Source of the DNA: an uncultured Devosia sp. | Lineage (GTDB): Bacteria > Pseudomonadota > Alphaproteobacteria > Rhizobiales > Devosiaceae | Length of the DNA stretch: 11,043 bases | Reading direction: 5' to 3' | NCBI GenBank assembly: GCA_946480655.1 | Contig: CAMLKN010000060.1 | Location: 1 to 11,043 of the forward strand | Shown: positions 1-7,104 of the stretch, piece after piece | Layout: every line of letters begins with the position of its first letter | Position numbering within the stretch: position 1 is the first letter of the stretch | The notes under the pieces: generated by a model | Told to the model about the DNA's origin: nothing | The model's input: the letters and a program-made list of their open reading frames with translations, nothing else | Database searches by the model: none | Made by a program: the position numbers and the translations under genes

Positions 1-98
1 GGGGGCGCGTCTCCACCAGTTTCAACTTGTGCATGGGCGCCAAATAGTGCGGAACGGCGGCGCAATCAAGCGCTCGCCGTTGTGTAACAGGTTACGAC
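1..98. other. Flank downstream of gatA; possible start of another minus-strand gene
   Basis: This stretch follows the gatA stop codon. On the minus strand an ATG at 34-32 opens a frame running off the left edge, beginning MHKLKLVETRP. The frame is open back to a TAA just past the gatA stop. No good Shine-Dalgarno sequence precedes the ATG and eleven codons are too few to judge, so a gene is only possible. A short dyad (GTAAC, two bases, GTTAC) lies at 84-95. It lacks a T-run and its loop is too tight for a terminator. I see no clear terminator here. Confidence 0.25.
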
Positions 99-1583
99 CT
101 ACCACCACTGCTTGGGGGCAAAGTCGCCGCCGGCGCTCTTCTCGATGACGCGGGCGGCCGCGAACAGCGTCTCCTCGTCGAAGGGCTTGCCGATCAGCTG
201 CAGCCCCAGCGGCAGGCCCTTCCCGTCCTTGCCGGCCGGCACGGCAATGCCCGGCAGGCCCGCCATGTTGACCGTAACGGTGAACACGTCGTTGAGATAC
301 ATGGCGACCGGATCGCTCGCCAGCGCCTCGTCGCCGATGCCGAAGGCGGCCGACGGCGTTGCCGGCGTCAGGATGGCGTCGACGCCGGCATGGAAGGCGT
401 CCTCGAAATCCTTCTTGATCAGCGTGCGCACCTTCTGCGCCTTGACGTAGTAGGCGTCGAAATAACCGGCGCTGAGCACATAGGTACCGATCATGATGCG
501 GCGCTTGACCTCGCGGCCGAAGCCGGCGGCGCGGGTCAGCTCGTACATGTCGGTGATATCCTTGCCCGAGACGCGCAGCCCGTACTTGACGCCGTCATAG
601 CGGGCCAGGTTGGACGATGCCTCGGCGGGGGCCACGATATAGTAGGCCGGCAGGGCGTATTTCGTGTGCGGCAGTGAAATGTCCTTGACCGTCGCGCCCT
701 CGGCCTTGAGCCATTCGAGACCCTCGGCCCAGAGCTTTTCGATCTCCGCCGGCATGCCGTCCATGCGGTATTCCTTCGGAACCCCGATGGTGAGACCCTT
801 GACGCCGCGCTCCACGGCTGCGGTAAAGTCGGGCACCGGCAGGTCGACGCTGGTCGAATCCTTGGGATCGAAACCCGACATGGAGGTCATCAGGATTGCT
901 GCGTCCTCGACAGTACGGGCGATCGGCCCCGCCTGGTCGAGCGAGGATGCGAAGGCAACGACACCCCAGCGCGAGCAGCGGCCATAGGTCGGCTTGATGC
1001 CGACTGTGCCCGTGAACGCGGCAGGCTGGCGGATCGAGCCGCCGGTATCGGTTGCCGTCGCACCGGCGCAAAGCCAGGCCGCCACGGCCGCCGCCGAACC
1101 ACCCGACGAACCGCCGGGCACGAGGTTTGCATTGCTGCCCTCGGCGCGGAACGGGCTGACCACCGGGCCGTAATAGGAAGTCTCGTTGGACGAGCCCATG
1201 GCGAATTCGTCCATGTTGAGCTTGCCCAGCATGACCGCGCCATCGCGCCAGAGATTGGCGGTCACGGTGGACTCGTATTCCGGCTTGAAGCCGTCGAGGA
1301 TGTGGCTGGCCGCCTGGGTATGCACGCCCTTGGTGCCGAACAGGTCCTTGATGCCCAGCGGGATGCCTTCCAGCGACCCGCCCTGCCCCTTGCCGAGCTT
1401 CTCGTCGCTGGCCTTGGCCATGGCGCGGGCCTGTTCGGGCGTCGTGGCGACATAGGCATTGAGGCTGGGGTTGGCCTTCTCGATGGCCGCAATATAGGCA
1501 TCGGTCAGCTCAAGGGCAGTGAAGCTCTTGTCGTGGAGGCCCTTGCGGGCATCGGCCAGGCTCAGCTTGGTCAGGTCAGTCAA
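99..1583 (-). CDS. gatA: Asp-tRNA(Asn)/Glu-tRNA(Gln) amidotransferase subunit A
   Basis: GatA is the glutaminase subunit of the GatCAB complex. It releases ammonia from glutamine, which GatB uses to convert Glu-tRNA(Gln) or Asp-tRNA(Asn) to the correct aminoacyl-tRNA in the cytoplasm. The 494-residue length is normal and the protein shows the amidase signature throughout. The Ser-cisSer-Lys triad is readable: Lys79 in GIKDLF, Ser159 in the GGSSGGS run and Ser183 in [10 protein letters not shown]. The 24-residue spacing between the two serines matches S. aureus GatA (154/178). The start is TTG at 1583-1581. An in-frame TGA lies five codons upstream, so no earlier start exists, and the N-terminus [13 protein letters not shown] fits the family. 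The start overlaps the preceding gene by 8 bases, implying translational coupling. Its partner gatC is two genes upstream; gatB is outside the window. Confidence 0.97.
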   Translation of the reverse strand: MTDLTKLSLADARKGLHDKSFTALELTDAYIAAIEKANPSLNAYVATTPEQARAMAKASDEKLGKGQGGSLEGIPLGIKDLFGTKGVHTQAASHILDGFKPEYESTVTANLWRDGAVMLGKLNMDEFAMGSSNETSYYGPVVSPFRAEGSNANLVPGGSSGGSAAAVAAWLCAGATATDTGGSIRQPAAFTGTVGIKPTYGRCSRWGVVAFASSLDQAGPIARTVEDAAILMTSMSGFDPKDSTSVDLPVPDFTAAVERGVKGLTIGVPKEYRMDGMPAEIEKLWAEGLEWLKAEGATVKDISLPHTKYALPAYYIVAPAEASSNLARYDGVKYGLRVSGKDITDMYELTRAAGFGREVKRRIMIGTYVLSAGYFDAYYVKAQKVRTLIKKDFEDAFHAGVDAILTPATPSAAFGIGDEALASDPVAMYLNDVFTVTVNMAGLPGIAVPAGKDGKGLPLGLQLIGKPFDEETLFAAARVIEKSAGGDFAPKQWW

Positions 1584-2049
1584 CGGGAATCTCGCTCAGA
1601 TTGTCGCAGCGTGTGTAGAGAGTGGCGCCAGGCGTGAGGTACGCGTCCGCTTCGGCGGAATCCGCGCCTTCCATGGCGCCACTGAGGCTCAGCATGATGT
1701 CGCCCTGGGACACCACCTGGATTTCGGTTTCGCTATAGGGCGTCACCGCCAGGATGTCGGGATAGATTTCCCCCGGCAGTTCGCAGATGGCGTCGATGAA
1801 CAGGTGCGTGCTGCCCTCGCGCTCCGTGACATCGAAGAAGTTGCAGTGGAACTCCATCGACTGAATGCCGCGATCGAAGGTCAGGCTCAGGAAATCCATG
1901 TCCATCCACGCATCGACGCCCTTTTTCTCAAGCGCCTGGCAGGCCGCCGGATCGGACACGTAGAGCCGATCCCGGTCAATGCGCAGGTCTTCCTGCGCCA
2001 TCACCGGCGAAGCGACGAGAGCCAGGGCCAGAATCGCCAGCCGCTTCAC
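1576..2049 (-). CDS. Small secreted protein of unknown function
   Basis: I do not recognise this 157-residue protein. It has a clear Sec signal peptide: MKR, a hydrophobic core ALALVASPV, and a likely signal peptidase I site after MA at residue 18. The mature part is acidic, about 139 residues, with no further membrane segment. Its four cysteines (37, 69, 89, 148) could form two disulfides in the periplasm. The start is GTG at 2049, preceded by a strong Shine-Dalgarno sequence (GAGGAGAAGG, 2054-2063) inside the end of the GNAT gene. It overlaps that gene by 4 bases (GTGA) and overlaps the TTG start of gatA by 8 bases. It is thus embedded in the gatC-gatA transcription unit, although a secreted protein has no evident role in tRNA amidation. 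A shared promoter, not shared function, may explain its place. Confidence 0.85.
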   Translation of the reverse strand: MKRLAILALALVASPVMAQEDLRIDRDRLYVSDPAACQALEKKGVDAWMDMDFLSLTFDRGIQSMEFHCNFFDVTEREGSTHLFIDAICELPGEIYPDILAVTPYSETEIQVVSQGDIMLSLSGAMEGADSAEADAYLTPGATLYTRCDNLSEIPVD

Positions 2050-2528
2050 GCCGCCTTCTCCTCTTCAAGGCGAAGTTCGAAAAAGGCCGACCACTCGCTG
2101 TCCGGATAATCGAGGAAAGGCCCGCGCGGCACGAACCCGTAACGGGTATAGAGCCGGTGTGCCTCGGCCATGCCATCCCCGGTGCCGGTTTCGAGCATCA
2201 CGACCGGCAGACCGCGCTCGCGCGCCAGGTCGACGATCCGCTCCAGCAGCTGCCGGCCGACGCGCTGTCCGCGAACTTCAGGTACGGTATACATGCGCTT
2301 GACCTCGCCCAGGTCAGGGCCGTGCATCTTGAGCGCACCCATGCCCACGGCCTTGCCATTCTCGTCGCGCGCCACGAACAGCGTCGTATCGCTGTCCGCC
2401 ATCTGCTCGACGGTCATCTTGAACTGGAATTCCAGCGGCGACAGCGGCAGCAGATGATCGTTCAAACGCTCGACAAGCCGCCGGACGTCGTCCTGCAATG
2501 GTGTCTCGATGGCGATCGAGATGGTCAT
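2046..2528 (-). CDS. GNAT-family N-acetyltransferase
   Basis: This 160-residue protein is a GCN5-related acetyltransferase that should transfer acetyl from acetyl-CoA to an amine; the substrate cannot be read from the sequence. The acetyl-CoA pyrophosphate-binding motif A is seen around residues 82-96 (VPEVRGQRVGRQLLE), after the beta strand GEVKRMYT. A later GLPVVMLETG strand and the AEAHRLYTRYGF segment complete the C-terminal half of the fold. The ATG directly abuts the TAA of gatC (TAAATG). An AAGGTGG Shine-Dalgarno sequence sits in the end of gatC, 8 bases upstream, so translation is probably coupled. The gene ends overlapping the next by GTGA. Acetylation of a small molecule or of a protein N-terminus or lysine is equally possible. 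Membership in the family is firm; specificity is unknown. Confidence 0.93.
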   Translation of the reverse strand: MTISIAIETPLQDDVRRLVERLNDHLLPLSPLEFQFKMTVEQMADSDTTLFVARDENGKAVGMGALKMHGPDLGEVKRMYTVPEVRGQRVGRQLLERIVDLARERGLPVVMLETGTGDGMAEAHRLYTRYGFVPRGPFLDYPDSEWSAFFELRLEEEKAA

Positions 2529-2816
2529 TTACTCGACCACCTTGGGCACCATGAAGAAGTTGTCTTCGCTGATCGGCGCATTGGAGACGATCTTGTCGGC
2601 ATAGTTGCCATCGGAAATGACGTCGTCGCGCCGCCGCAACTGCATCGGCGTCACCGAGGTCATGGCCTCGACGCCGTCCACATTCACCTCGCCGAGCTGC
2701 TCGACGAAACCCAGAATCGCGTTGAGTTCATTCTGGTAGCCGGCGACCTCGTCTTCCTCGATGCGGATGCGCGCAAGGCGTCCGATGCGCTTGACGGTGG
2801 CGGCGTCGACAGACAT
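2529..2816 (-). CDS. gatC: Asp-tRNA(Asn)/Glu-tRNA(Gln) amidotransferase subunit C
   Basis: GatC is the small non-catalytic subunit that wraps around GatA and stabilises its contact with GatB. The 95-residue length is typical. The helical N-terminus ([20 protein letters not shown]), the [12 protein letters not shown] segment, the [11 protein letters not shown] stretch and the C-terminal FFMVPKVVE tail are all characteristic of alphaproteobacterial GatC. The ATG at 2816 has a GGAG Shine-Dalgarno sequence (2824-2827) 7 bases upstream. It is the first gene of the cluster gatC - GNAT - secreted protein - gatA, and a possible promoter lies at 2853-2882. In most genomes gatA follows gatC directly; here two genes intervene. 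Confidence 0.97.
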   Translation of the reverse strand: MSVDAATVKRIGRLARIRIEEDEVAGYQNELNAILGFVEQLGEVNVDGVEAMTSVTPMQLRRRDDVISDGNYADKIVSNAPISEDNFFMVPKVVE

Positions 2817-2852
2817 GGGAAAACTCCAGCAGAGGAAAGGCGTATCGGCGCG

Positions 2853-2882
2853 TTATTAGCAACGCCCAAGCCAAAAAGACAA
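2853..2882 (-). promoter_or_regulatory. Possible sigma-70-type promoter of the gatC cluster
   Basis: On the minus strand TTGTCT (2882-2877) and TAATAA (2858-2853) are separated by 18 bases. TG one base before the second box gives it an extended -10 character. Matches to consensus are only partial (4 of 6 and 3 of 6). The implied start near 2846 would give a leader of about 30 bases before gatC. It lies in the only sizeable gap of the minus-strand block and is AT-richer than its surroundings, which supports the idea, but it is a prediction by eye. Confidence 0.35.
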
Positions 2883-2904
2883 TGAAAATGCCTTATGCGC
2901 CGGA

Positions 2905-3429
2905 TCAGGCTTCCACAGCCAATCCCGGCTCCAGGGCAATAAGGCCGGTTCCATCGAGCCGATCCCGCACCCTTTCAAAGGCAGCCTCGACCTCTACCTC
3001 ACTACCGGCCAGGGCAATCAGCGCCGGAGGGGTCTCGGAAATCAGCCTTTCGGCACGATCTGCCAGGTCTTCGCCTGCCAGAACCATGACGGCCTTGTCG
3101 GCCCATCGGCCGAGTCTCGGAACAGCCCCGGCGGCCAGGAGCAGCGGCCGGTCGTCGTCCCCATCGATCAGGAGGCCGGGGCCACCCAACGACCAGACTT
3201 CCAGCGGTCGCACCACATCGCCGGCATCCAGTAGCCGCTCCGCCGCGCGCGGTCGCCAGGATTGCGGATCGACGGGCTCCCCACCCTCGCGCATGGAGAC
3301 GACTTGGTCTGCCCCACTCACCAGTTCGCTGCGATCAATGCCCTCGGGCGCGGCTTCCGGATCGACCACGATGACATGACCGCCGATCTGGATGCGGAAT
3401 GTGGAACCGCCAAACCAGGTCAGTTTCAT
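2905..3429 (-). CDS. Small protein with degenerate metallo-beta-lactamase-like (UlaG-type) N-terminus
   Basis: This 174-residue protein opens MKLTWFGGSTFRIQIGGHVIVVDPE, the usual opening of UlaG-like metallo-beta-lactamase-fold proteins (normally a GHSAFRI-like stretch, then ILIDP). The metal-binding HxHxDH motif expected next is absent: after GADQVVS comes MREGGEPVD with no histidine. The first-strand histidine is Gly8, and the later HAGDT-like site reads LLAAGAV. With its short length, hydrolase activity is unlikely; it may be a binding or scaffold protein. Start: ATG at 3429 with GGAG (3438-3441) 8 bases upstream. It overlaps the end of the monooxygenase gene by ATGA, so the two are co-translated and probably work together. 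There is no signal peptide or membrane segment. That the frame is a gene is fairly sure; the family assignment rests on the N-terminus alone. Confidence 0.75.
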   Translation of the reverse strand: MKLTWFGGSTFRIQIGGHVIVVDPEAAPEGIDRSELVSGADQVVSMREGGEPVDPQSWRPRAAERLLDAGDVVRPLEVWSLGGPGLLIDGDDDRPLLLAAGAVPRLGRWADKAVMVLAGEDLADRAERLISETPPALIALAGSEVEVEAAFERVRDRLDGTGLIALEPGLAVEA

Positions 3430-4679
3430 ACGTTACGCTCCGGTTTGAACGTCAGGGAGATCCGCGACGCGCCTTCGATGAACCGCTTGATCGCGGATCG
3501 ACTGAGCAGGAAGCGACCCAGGCCGGCCAGCAGGCCGGACGGAATCATCCGCAGGAATGGTGCCATAGCCTGCATGCGGCCCAGCCGCTGCGTCGCTTCA
3601 TTCTGCTGCGCCTGGATCTTTGTCACTTCGGGCCGGCGCTCCGCTTCAAAGGCCTGAGCTGCTGCATCGAGGGGGCCTCCGTCCGCCGCGCGGAGCAGCG
3701 CCGGACCGATATGATTGGCCAGGACGATGGCATCGCGCAGCGCGATATTGATGCCCTGCGCGCCCACCGGTGACATTGGATGTGCCGCATCGCCTATAAG
3801 CACCAGCCCGGGTACTGACCACTTTGGAAGCATGCCGCAGACCACGTCCAGAAGAAACGGATCGCTGGTCCGGTCGCGCACCTTCGCGAACATGGTGGCC
3901 AGCGGTGGCGGCAACACGGCCGCGAGATGGTCCTTCCAGTCGTCCCCGTCCTGCCCGCGGAACTGGCGGTAGCTGCCCTTGGCAATGATCCGGCCGATCT
4001 GGACCTGGTCGTCCTCCGCCGGGAACGCCAGGCCAAAATAGTCATCCAGAAGAAAACTATAGGCTTCTCCGGGCTGCACGGGCTCCTCCCGCGGCGCCCT
4101 GCACCATACCACGTCGAATTCCTGCGTCTGGCCCACCAGTTCCAGCCCGAGCCGCTTGCGGGCCACCGAATAGCGCCCGTCCGCTGCAATCACGTAGTCC
4201 ACCGTCAACTCGGTGTTGCCGCCCTCCCCACCGAGCAGCAGGCCCGTCACCCGCCCGTCGGTAACCAGCAGGTCACGAACCACGGTGCCGCGCAGCAGCG
4301 TGAAACCGGGGTAGGCAGCACACTTGGACGCCAGCATTTCCAGCAGCTTCGGCTGCGCGATCAGCCGGATGAGCTGGGCATCCTCCGGCAGCACCTTGCG
4401 CATATTGAGGTTGAGGAAGCGCCGGCCCCGCGCAAACATCTGCATGGTCAGGATCGGCTCCGACGGCAGCGCCTCGAACGCCTCCCAAAGCCCGGCCTCG
4501 CGAATGGCCGCCATGCCACCGGGCGTCATGCCTTCGCCGCGAAATTCACGGGAAAAGTCCGTATGTCGCTCGATCAGCGTCACCGCGATGCCCATGCGCA
4601 CCAGCAGGTACGCCGTCAGCGCGCCCGCAGGTCCGGCGCCGATGATCGCGACGTGCGGCCGGGGCTCATTGCTCGACAT
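3426..4679 (-). CDS. FAD-dependent monooxygenase (UbiH/PHBH-like)
   Basis: This is a group A flavoprotein monooxygenase of 417 residues, a normal length. It should use NAD(P)H and O2 to hydroxylate an organic, often aromatic, substrate in the cytoplasm. Visible motifs are the dinucleotide-binding GAGPAG at residues 14-19 with Glu37 closing the fold (LIER), the DG motif VIAADGRYS near 167, and the FAD ribityl-binding GD motif GDAAHPMSPVGAQGIN at 296-311. The start chosen is ATG at 4679, with GGGAG (4686-4690) 6 bases upstream. A TTG at 4739 in the same frame would add 20 residues unlike the family and overlap ruvX. It diverges from ruvX and overlaps the following small gene by ATGA. The substrate is unknown; a ubiquinone-biosynthesis or aromatic-degradation role is possible, but no pathway gene is nearby. 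Confidence 0.93.
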   Translation of the reverse strand: MSSNEPRPHVAIIGAGPAGALTAYLLVRMGIAVTLIERHTDFSREFRGEGMTPGGMAAIREAGLWEAFEALPSEPILTMQMFARGRRFLNLNMRKVLPEDAQLIRLIAQPKLLEMLASKCAAYPGFTLLRGTVVRDLLVTDGRVTGLLLGGEGGNTELTVDYVIAADGRYSVARKRLGLELVGQTQEFDVVWCRAPREEPVQPGEAYSFLLDDYFGLAFPAEDDQVQIGRIIAKGSYRQFRGQDGDDWKDHLAAVLPPPLATMFAKVRDRTSDPFLLDVVCGMLPKWSVPGLVLIGDAAHPMSPVGAQGINIALRDAIVLANHIGPALLRAADGGPLDAAAQAFEAERRPEVTKIQAQQNEATQRLGRMQAMAPFLRMIPSGLLAGLGRFLLSRSAIKRFIEGASRISLTFKPERNV

Positions 4680-4690
4680 TGGCGACTCCC

Positions 4691-4708
4691 GCCCGTATTG
4701 AGACGGGC
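4691..4708. repeat. Perfect inverted repeat between divergent genes
   Basis: GCCCGT (4691-4696) and ACGGGC (4703-4708) form a perfect 6-bp dyad around ATTGAG. It lies in the 53-base gap between the monooxygenase start and the ruvX start, just upstream of the monooxygenase Shine-Dalgarno sequence. It could be an operator for both promoters or a hairpin in a monooxygenase leader. No convincing -35/-10 pair is visible in this gap on either strand. Confidence 0.35.
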
Positions 4709-4732
4709 AAGAGCTAACCCCCGGACCGGCCC

Positions 4733-5197
4733 ATGACAATAGACCCCGAAAACGACCCTCTGGCGGCGATCCCGGCCGCGGGCAAGATTCTCGGCCTCGA
4801 TCTGGGCACCAAGACCATCGGCGTCGCCATTTCCGATGGCATGCGCTACTCGGCCACTCCGCTCGAAACCATCAAGCGCACCAAGTTCACCCAGGATGCC
4901 GAGCGCATCATCGAACTGATCGCCGAGAACCAGGTCGTGGCCATCCTGCTCGGCCTGCCGCTGAACATGGACGGCACGGAAGGACCACGCGTCCAGTCGA
5001 CCCGCGCCTTTGCCCGCAACCTGTCTCCCAAGATCAACCTGCCCATCGCCTTCTGGGACGAGCGCCTCTCGACCTCCGCCGTCACGCGCATGATGATCGA
5101 GGCCGACATGCGGCGCGATCGTCGTGCCGAGGTCGTCGATAAGCTGGCCGCCAGCTATATCCTGCAAGGCGCGCTGGACCGGCTACGATCGCGCTAG
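4733..5197 (+). CDS. ruvX: Putative pre-16S rRNA nuclease / Holliday junction resolvase-like RuvX (YqgF)
   Basis: RuvX/YqgF is an RNase H-fold protein, linked to 5' processing of 16S rRNA in E. coli and to Holliday junction resolution in other bacteria. At 154 residues it has the family's usual length. The acidic active site is readable: Asp23 in GLDLGTKTIGVA, then the conserved GLPLNMDG loop (74-81), WDERLS with Glu110, and Asp136 in VVDKLAA. The ATG at 4733 lacks a strong Shine-Dalgarno sequence, but the N-terminus fits and no better start is present. It diverges from the monooxygenase. It converges on the AraC-type regulator, and the two stop codons overlap in one CTAG. I recall ruvX lying close to gatC/gatA and pyrB/pyrC in related alphaproteobacteria, which agrees with this window. 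Confidence 0.95.
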   Translation: MTIDPENDPLAAIPAAGKILGLDLGTKTIGVAISDGMRYSATPLETIKRTKFTQDAERIIELIAENQVVAILLGLPLNMDGTEGPRVQSTRAFARNLSPKINLPIAFWDERLSTSAVTRMMIEADMRRDRRAEVVDKLAASYILQGALDRLRSR

Positions 5198-6147
5198 CCC
5201 GCCCGGCGCAGGCTTGCCGGCGTTGTGCCGAAAGTTTGCTTGAAGGCCCGACCGAAGGCCGCCTCCGACCGGTAGCCCGCTTTCCGCGCAATCTGGCCGA
5301 TCGCATCACGTCCCGCCACAATGGCCATGCGGGCCTTCTGCATCCGCCATTCGCCGAGATAGCGCATGGCCGGAACCCCAACCATGTCGCTAAATCGGGC
5401 CGCAAAGCCCGAGCGCGACATGCCGGCCAGTCGCGCCAGCCCCTCCAGCGTCCAGTCCTCGCCGGGCGCCCTGTGAATGGCAGCGAGAGCCCTGCCCATC
5501 TGCGGGTCGCGCAATGCCGCAAGCCAACCCGTCTGAGCTTCCTCGGCCGTATCGAGCCAGTTGCGGATGGCCTGAATGATGAGGATATCGGCCAGCCGGG
5601 TAATCACCGTCTCGCCGCCTGGCCGCAGCGTCGCGGCCTCGTGCGATATGAGATCGAGCGTGCTGTGCAGCCAGGTTTCGGCCGCATCGTTCCAGCGCTC
5701 CACGATCAGCACTTCGGGCAGCAATTCGATGAGGCGTCTCGCCGGCACATCGTCGAACGACACCACACCCGTCATCGCCTGCGTGACCGGGCCCGGTCCG
5801 GCAATCTCCATCATCTCGTAGCGTTCACTGACCTTGGTGGCCGGCAGGTCGAACAGCGGTACCGCCTGCCCGTTGGCGGCACTCACCAGCTCGACGGGTG
5901 TGCCCTGCGGCAACACCACCATGCTGCCTTCGCGCACCAATACCGGCTCGCGTCCGGCCAGCCGCATCCAGCCCGAGCCGGCCATGATGACGATGAACAG
6001 CATCGAACGATCCATCTGCGGCAAGGCCACGCCCCACGGCGCGCCGAGTGTCGCCCGGCAATAGAGTGTGCCGTTGAGCTTGAGCATGTGCAGGACATCG
6101 CCCAGCGGATCCACGGCATCGGGCGGATGGAAGTGCATGTCGGTCAT
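5194..6147 (-). CDS. AraC-family transcriptional regulator with N-terminal cupin domain
   Basis: With the start used here the protein has 317 residues. Residues about 10-180 resemble the cupin sensor domain of this AraC subgroup (VDPLGDVLHMLK, then FIVIMAGSGWMRL and a VLPQGTP strand). Residues about 217-317 are the DNA-binding domain with two helix-turn-helix units: WTLEGLARLAGMSRSGFAARF (from 232) and AIGQIARKAGYRSEAAFGRAF (from 282), ending in TPASLRR. An ATG at 6189 would add 14 residues but has no Shine-Dalgarno sequence. The ATG at 6147 has AGAAAGG (6157-6163) 9 bases upstream and fits the family N-terminus. The gene diverges from the NmrA-like gene, its most likely target, with inverted repeats between them. 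Such regulators often control neighbouring oxidoreductases in response to a small molecule; the ligand is unknown. Confidence 0.93.
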   Translation of the reverse strand: MTDMHFHPPDAVDPLGDVLHMLKLNGTLYCRATLGAPWGVALPQMDRSMLFIVIMAGSGWMRLAGREPVLVREGSMVVLPQGTPVELVSAANGQAVPLFDLPATKVSERYEMMEIAGPGPVTQAMTGVVSFDDVPARRLIELLPEVLIVERWNDAAETWLHSTLDLISHEAATLRPGGETVITRLADILIIQAIRNWLDTAEEAQTGWLAALRDPQMGRALAAIHRAPGEDWTLEGLARLAGMSRSGFAARFSDMVGVPAMRYLGEWRMQKARMAIVAGRDAIGQIARKAGYRSEAAFGRAFKQTFGTTPASLRRAG

Positions 6148-6267
6148 GGCATCGCGCCTTTCTCTGGGCACGCTTTGGACGATCTGCATAGATATCTGGC
6201 AATTGTGCGATGGAAAGTCCAGAGAACCGACCTAATTTCCCATCTGCAATCACAACGGGAGACTTTC
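6148..6267. promoter_or_regulatory. Divergent regulatory region between araC-type gene and NmrA-like gene
   Basis: These 120 bases hold the control sites for both genes. TTCTCTGG at 6160-6167 is repeated inverted as CCAGAGAA at 6219-6226, 51 bases apart. A GGAC (6177-6180) and GTCC (6217-6220) pair lies partly within the same span. The left arm touches the Shine-Dalgarno sequence of the regulator, so occupation could repress it. The regulator probably binds here, but the exact sites are a guess. Candidate promoter boxes for the rightward gene (TGGAAA 6211-6216, TAATTT 6233-6238) are weak. Confidence 0.4.
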
Positions 6268-7098
6268 ATGACCACCACCGCACCCATTCTCGTCATCGGC
6301 GCCACCGGCAAGGTCGGCCGTCGCGTCGTCGCCGGCCTTCAGTCCATCGGCGGAGACGTCCGCATCGGCAGCCGCCACGCTGCCCTGCCGTTCGACTGGC
6401 AGGACAGGTCCAACTGGGCGGAGCATTTCGTAGGCATCGATACGGCCTATGTCGCCTACTACCCCGATCTCGCCGCCCCCCAGGGCGTCGACGACATTGC
6501 AGCCCTGGCCAGCGTTGCCAAGGCGGCTGGCGTGCGGCGCATGGTCCTGCTGTCGGGACGCGGCGAATCCGGCGCCGAACGGGCCGAACAGGCCTTGCGC
6601 GATAGCGGCCTCGGCTACACGATCCTGCGCGCCGCCTGGTTCAACCAGAATTTTTCTGAAGGCCACCTGCAGCCGTCAGTCATGGGCGGCATTGTCGCCA
6701 TGCCCGCCGGCCAGAGGCTTGAGCCCTTCATTGATGTCGACGACATCGCAGAGGTTGCCGTCGCCGCTCTCACCGATGATCGTCACAATAATCAGCTCTA
6801 TGTACTGACCGGCCCGCGCCTGCTGACATTTGGCGATGCGGTGGCAGCCATCAACGCCGCCTCCGGCTTGTCGGTGACCTACATGCCGGTCTCGCTCGAA
6901 GATTTCCATGCCGGCATCTCCGCCGAGTTTGGCACCGACGTCGCGGACCTGTTGACCAGTGTCTGCGCGGAAACCTTTGACGGTCGCAACGAAAGCATTG
7001 GCGACGGCGTGCAGCGCGCGCTCGGCCGCGCCCCGCGTGACTTTGCCGACTTCTGCCGCCTTGCCGCCCAGTCGGGCGCTTGGCGCCAAGCCGCGTAG
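6268..7098 (+). CDS. NmrA-like NAD(P)-binding protein (atypical SDR)
   Basis: This 276-residue protein is an atypical short-chain dehydrogenase/reductase of the NmrA or QorB-like type. The N-terminal Rossmann fold shows ILVIGATGKVG with the glycine-rich motif at residues 11-17. The usual SDR Tyr-x-x-x-Lys pair is not evident: the strand VRRMVLLSGRG is followed by ESGAERAEQAL. YTILRAAWFNQNF and the PFIDVDDIAEVAVAAL segment are typical of NmrA-type proteins. It could be a quinone or other reductase, or a redox-sensing regulatory protein; the sequence does not decide. The ATG at 6268 has GGGAG (6257-6261) 6 bases upstream. The frame stays open far upstream, but only as a shadow of the regulator. 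It diverges from the AraC-type gene and is followed after 6 bases by a membrane protein, probably in the same transcript. Confidence 0.92.
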   Translation: MTTTAPILVIGATGKVGRRVVAGLQSIGGDVRIGSRHAALPFDWQDRSNWAEHFVGIDTAYVAYYPDLAAPQGVDDIAALASVAKAAGVRRMVLLSGRGESGAERAEQALRDSGLGYTILRAAWFNQNFSEGHLQPSVMGGIVAMPAGQRLEPFIDVDDIAEVAVAALTDDRHNNQLYVLTGPRLLTFGDAVAAINAASGLSVTYMPVSLEDFHAGISAEFGTDVADLLTSVCAETFDGRNESIGDGVQRALGRAPRDFADFCRLAAQSGAWRQAA

Positions 7099-7104
7099 TT
7101 CAGC

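Noticed and set aside
84..95. Dyad GTAAC-AG-GTTAC after gatA as a terminator
   Set aside because: Five base pairs with a two-base loop and no T-run is too weak.
2157..2885. Plus-strand 242-codon frame spanning GNAT and gatC
   Set aside because: It runs antisense across two clear genes and their junction; no plausible product.
3927..4736. Long plus-strand frame opposite the monooxygenase
   Set aside because: Arg/Gln/His-rich shadow without motifs; the minus strand carries all three flavoprotein motifs.
4680..4739. TTG start at 4739 giving a longer monooxygenase
   Set aside because: The added 20 residues do not fit the family, would overlap the start of divergent ruvX, and lack a ribosome site; ATG at 4679 has GGGAG.
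6182..6248. Direct repeat ATCTGCA at 6182 and 6242, exactly 60 bases apart
   Set aside because: A 7-base match within 120 bases is expected by chance at nearly this rate; no further similarity around the copies.
5236..6267. Open plus-strand frame extending the NmrA-like gene far upstream
   Set aside because: It is antisense to the AraC-type regulator, rich in His/Arg/Gln with no family resemblance, and the real start at 6268 has a good ribosome site and the Rossmann motif directly after it.
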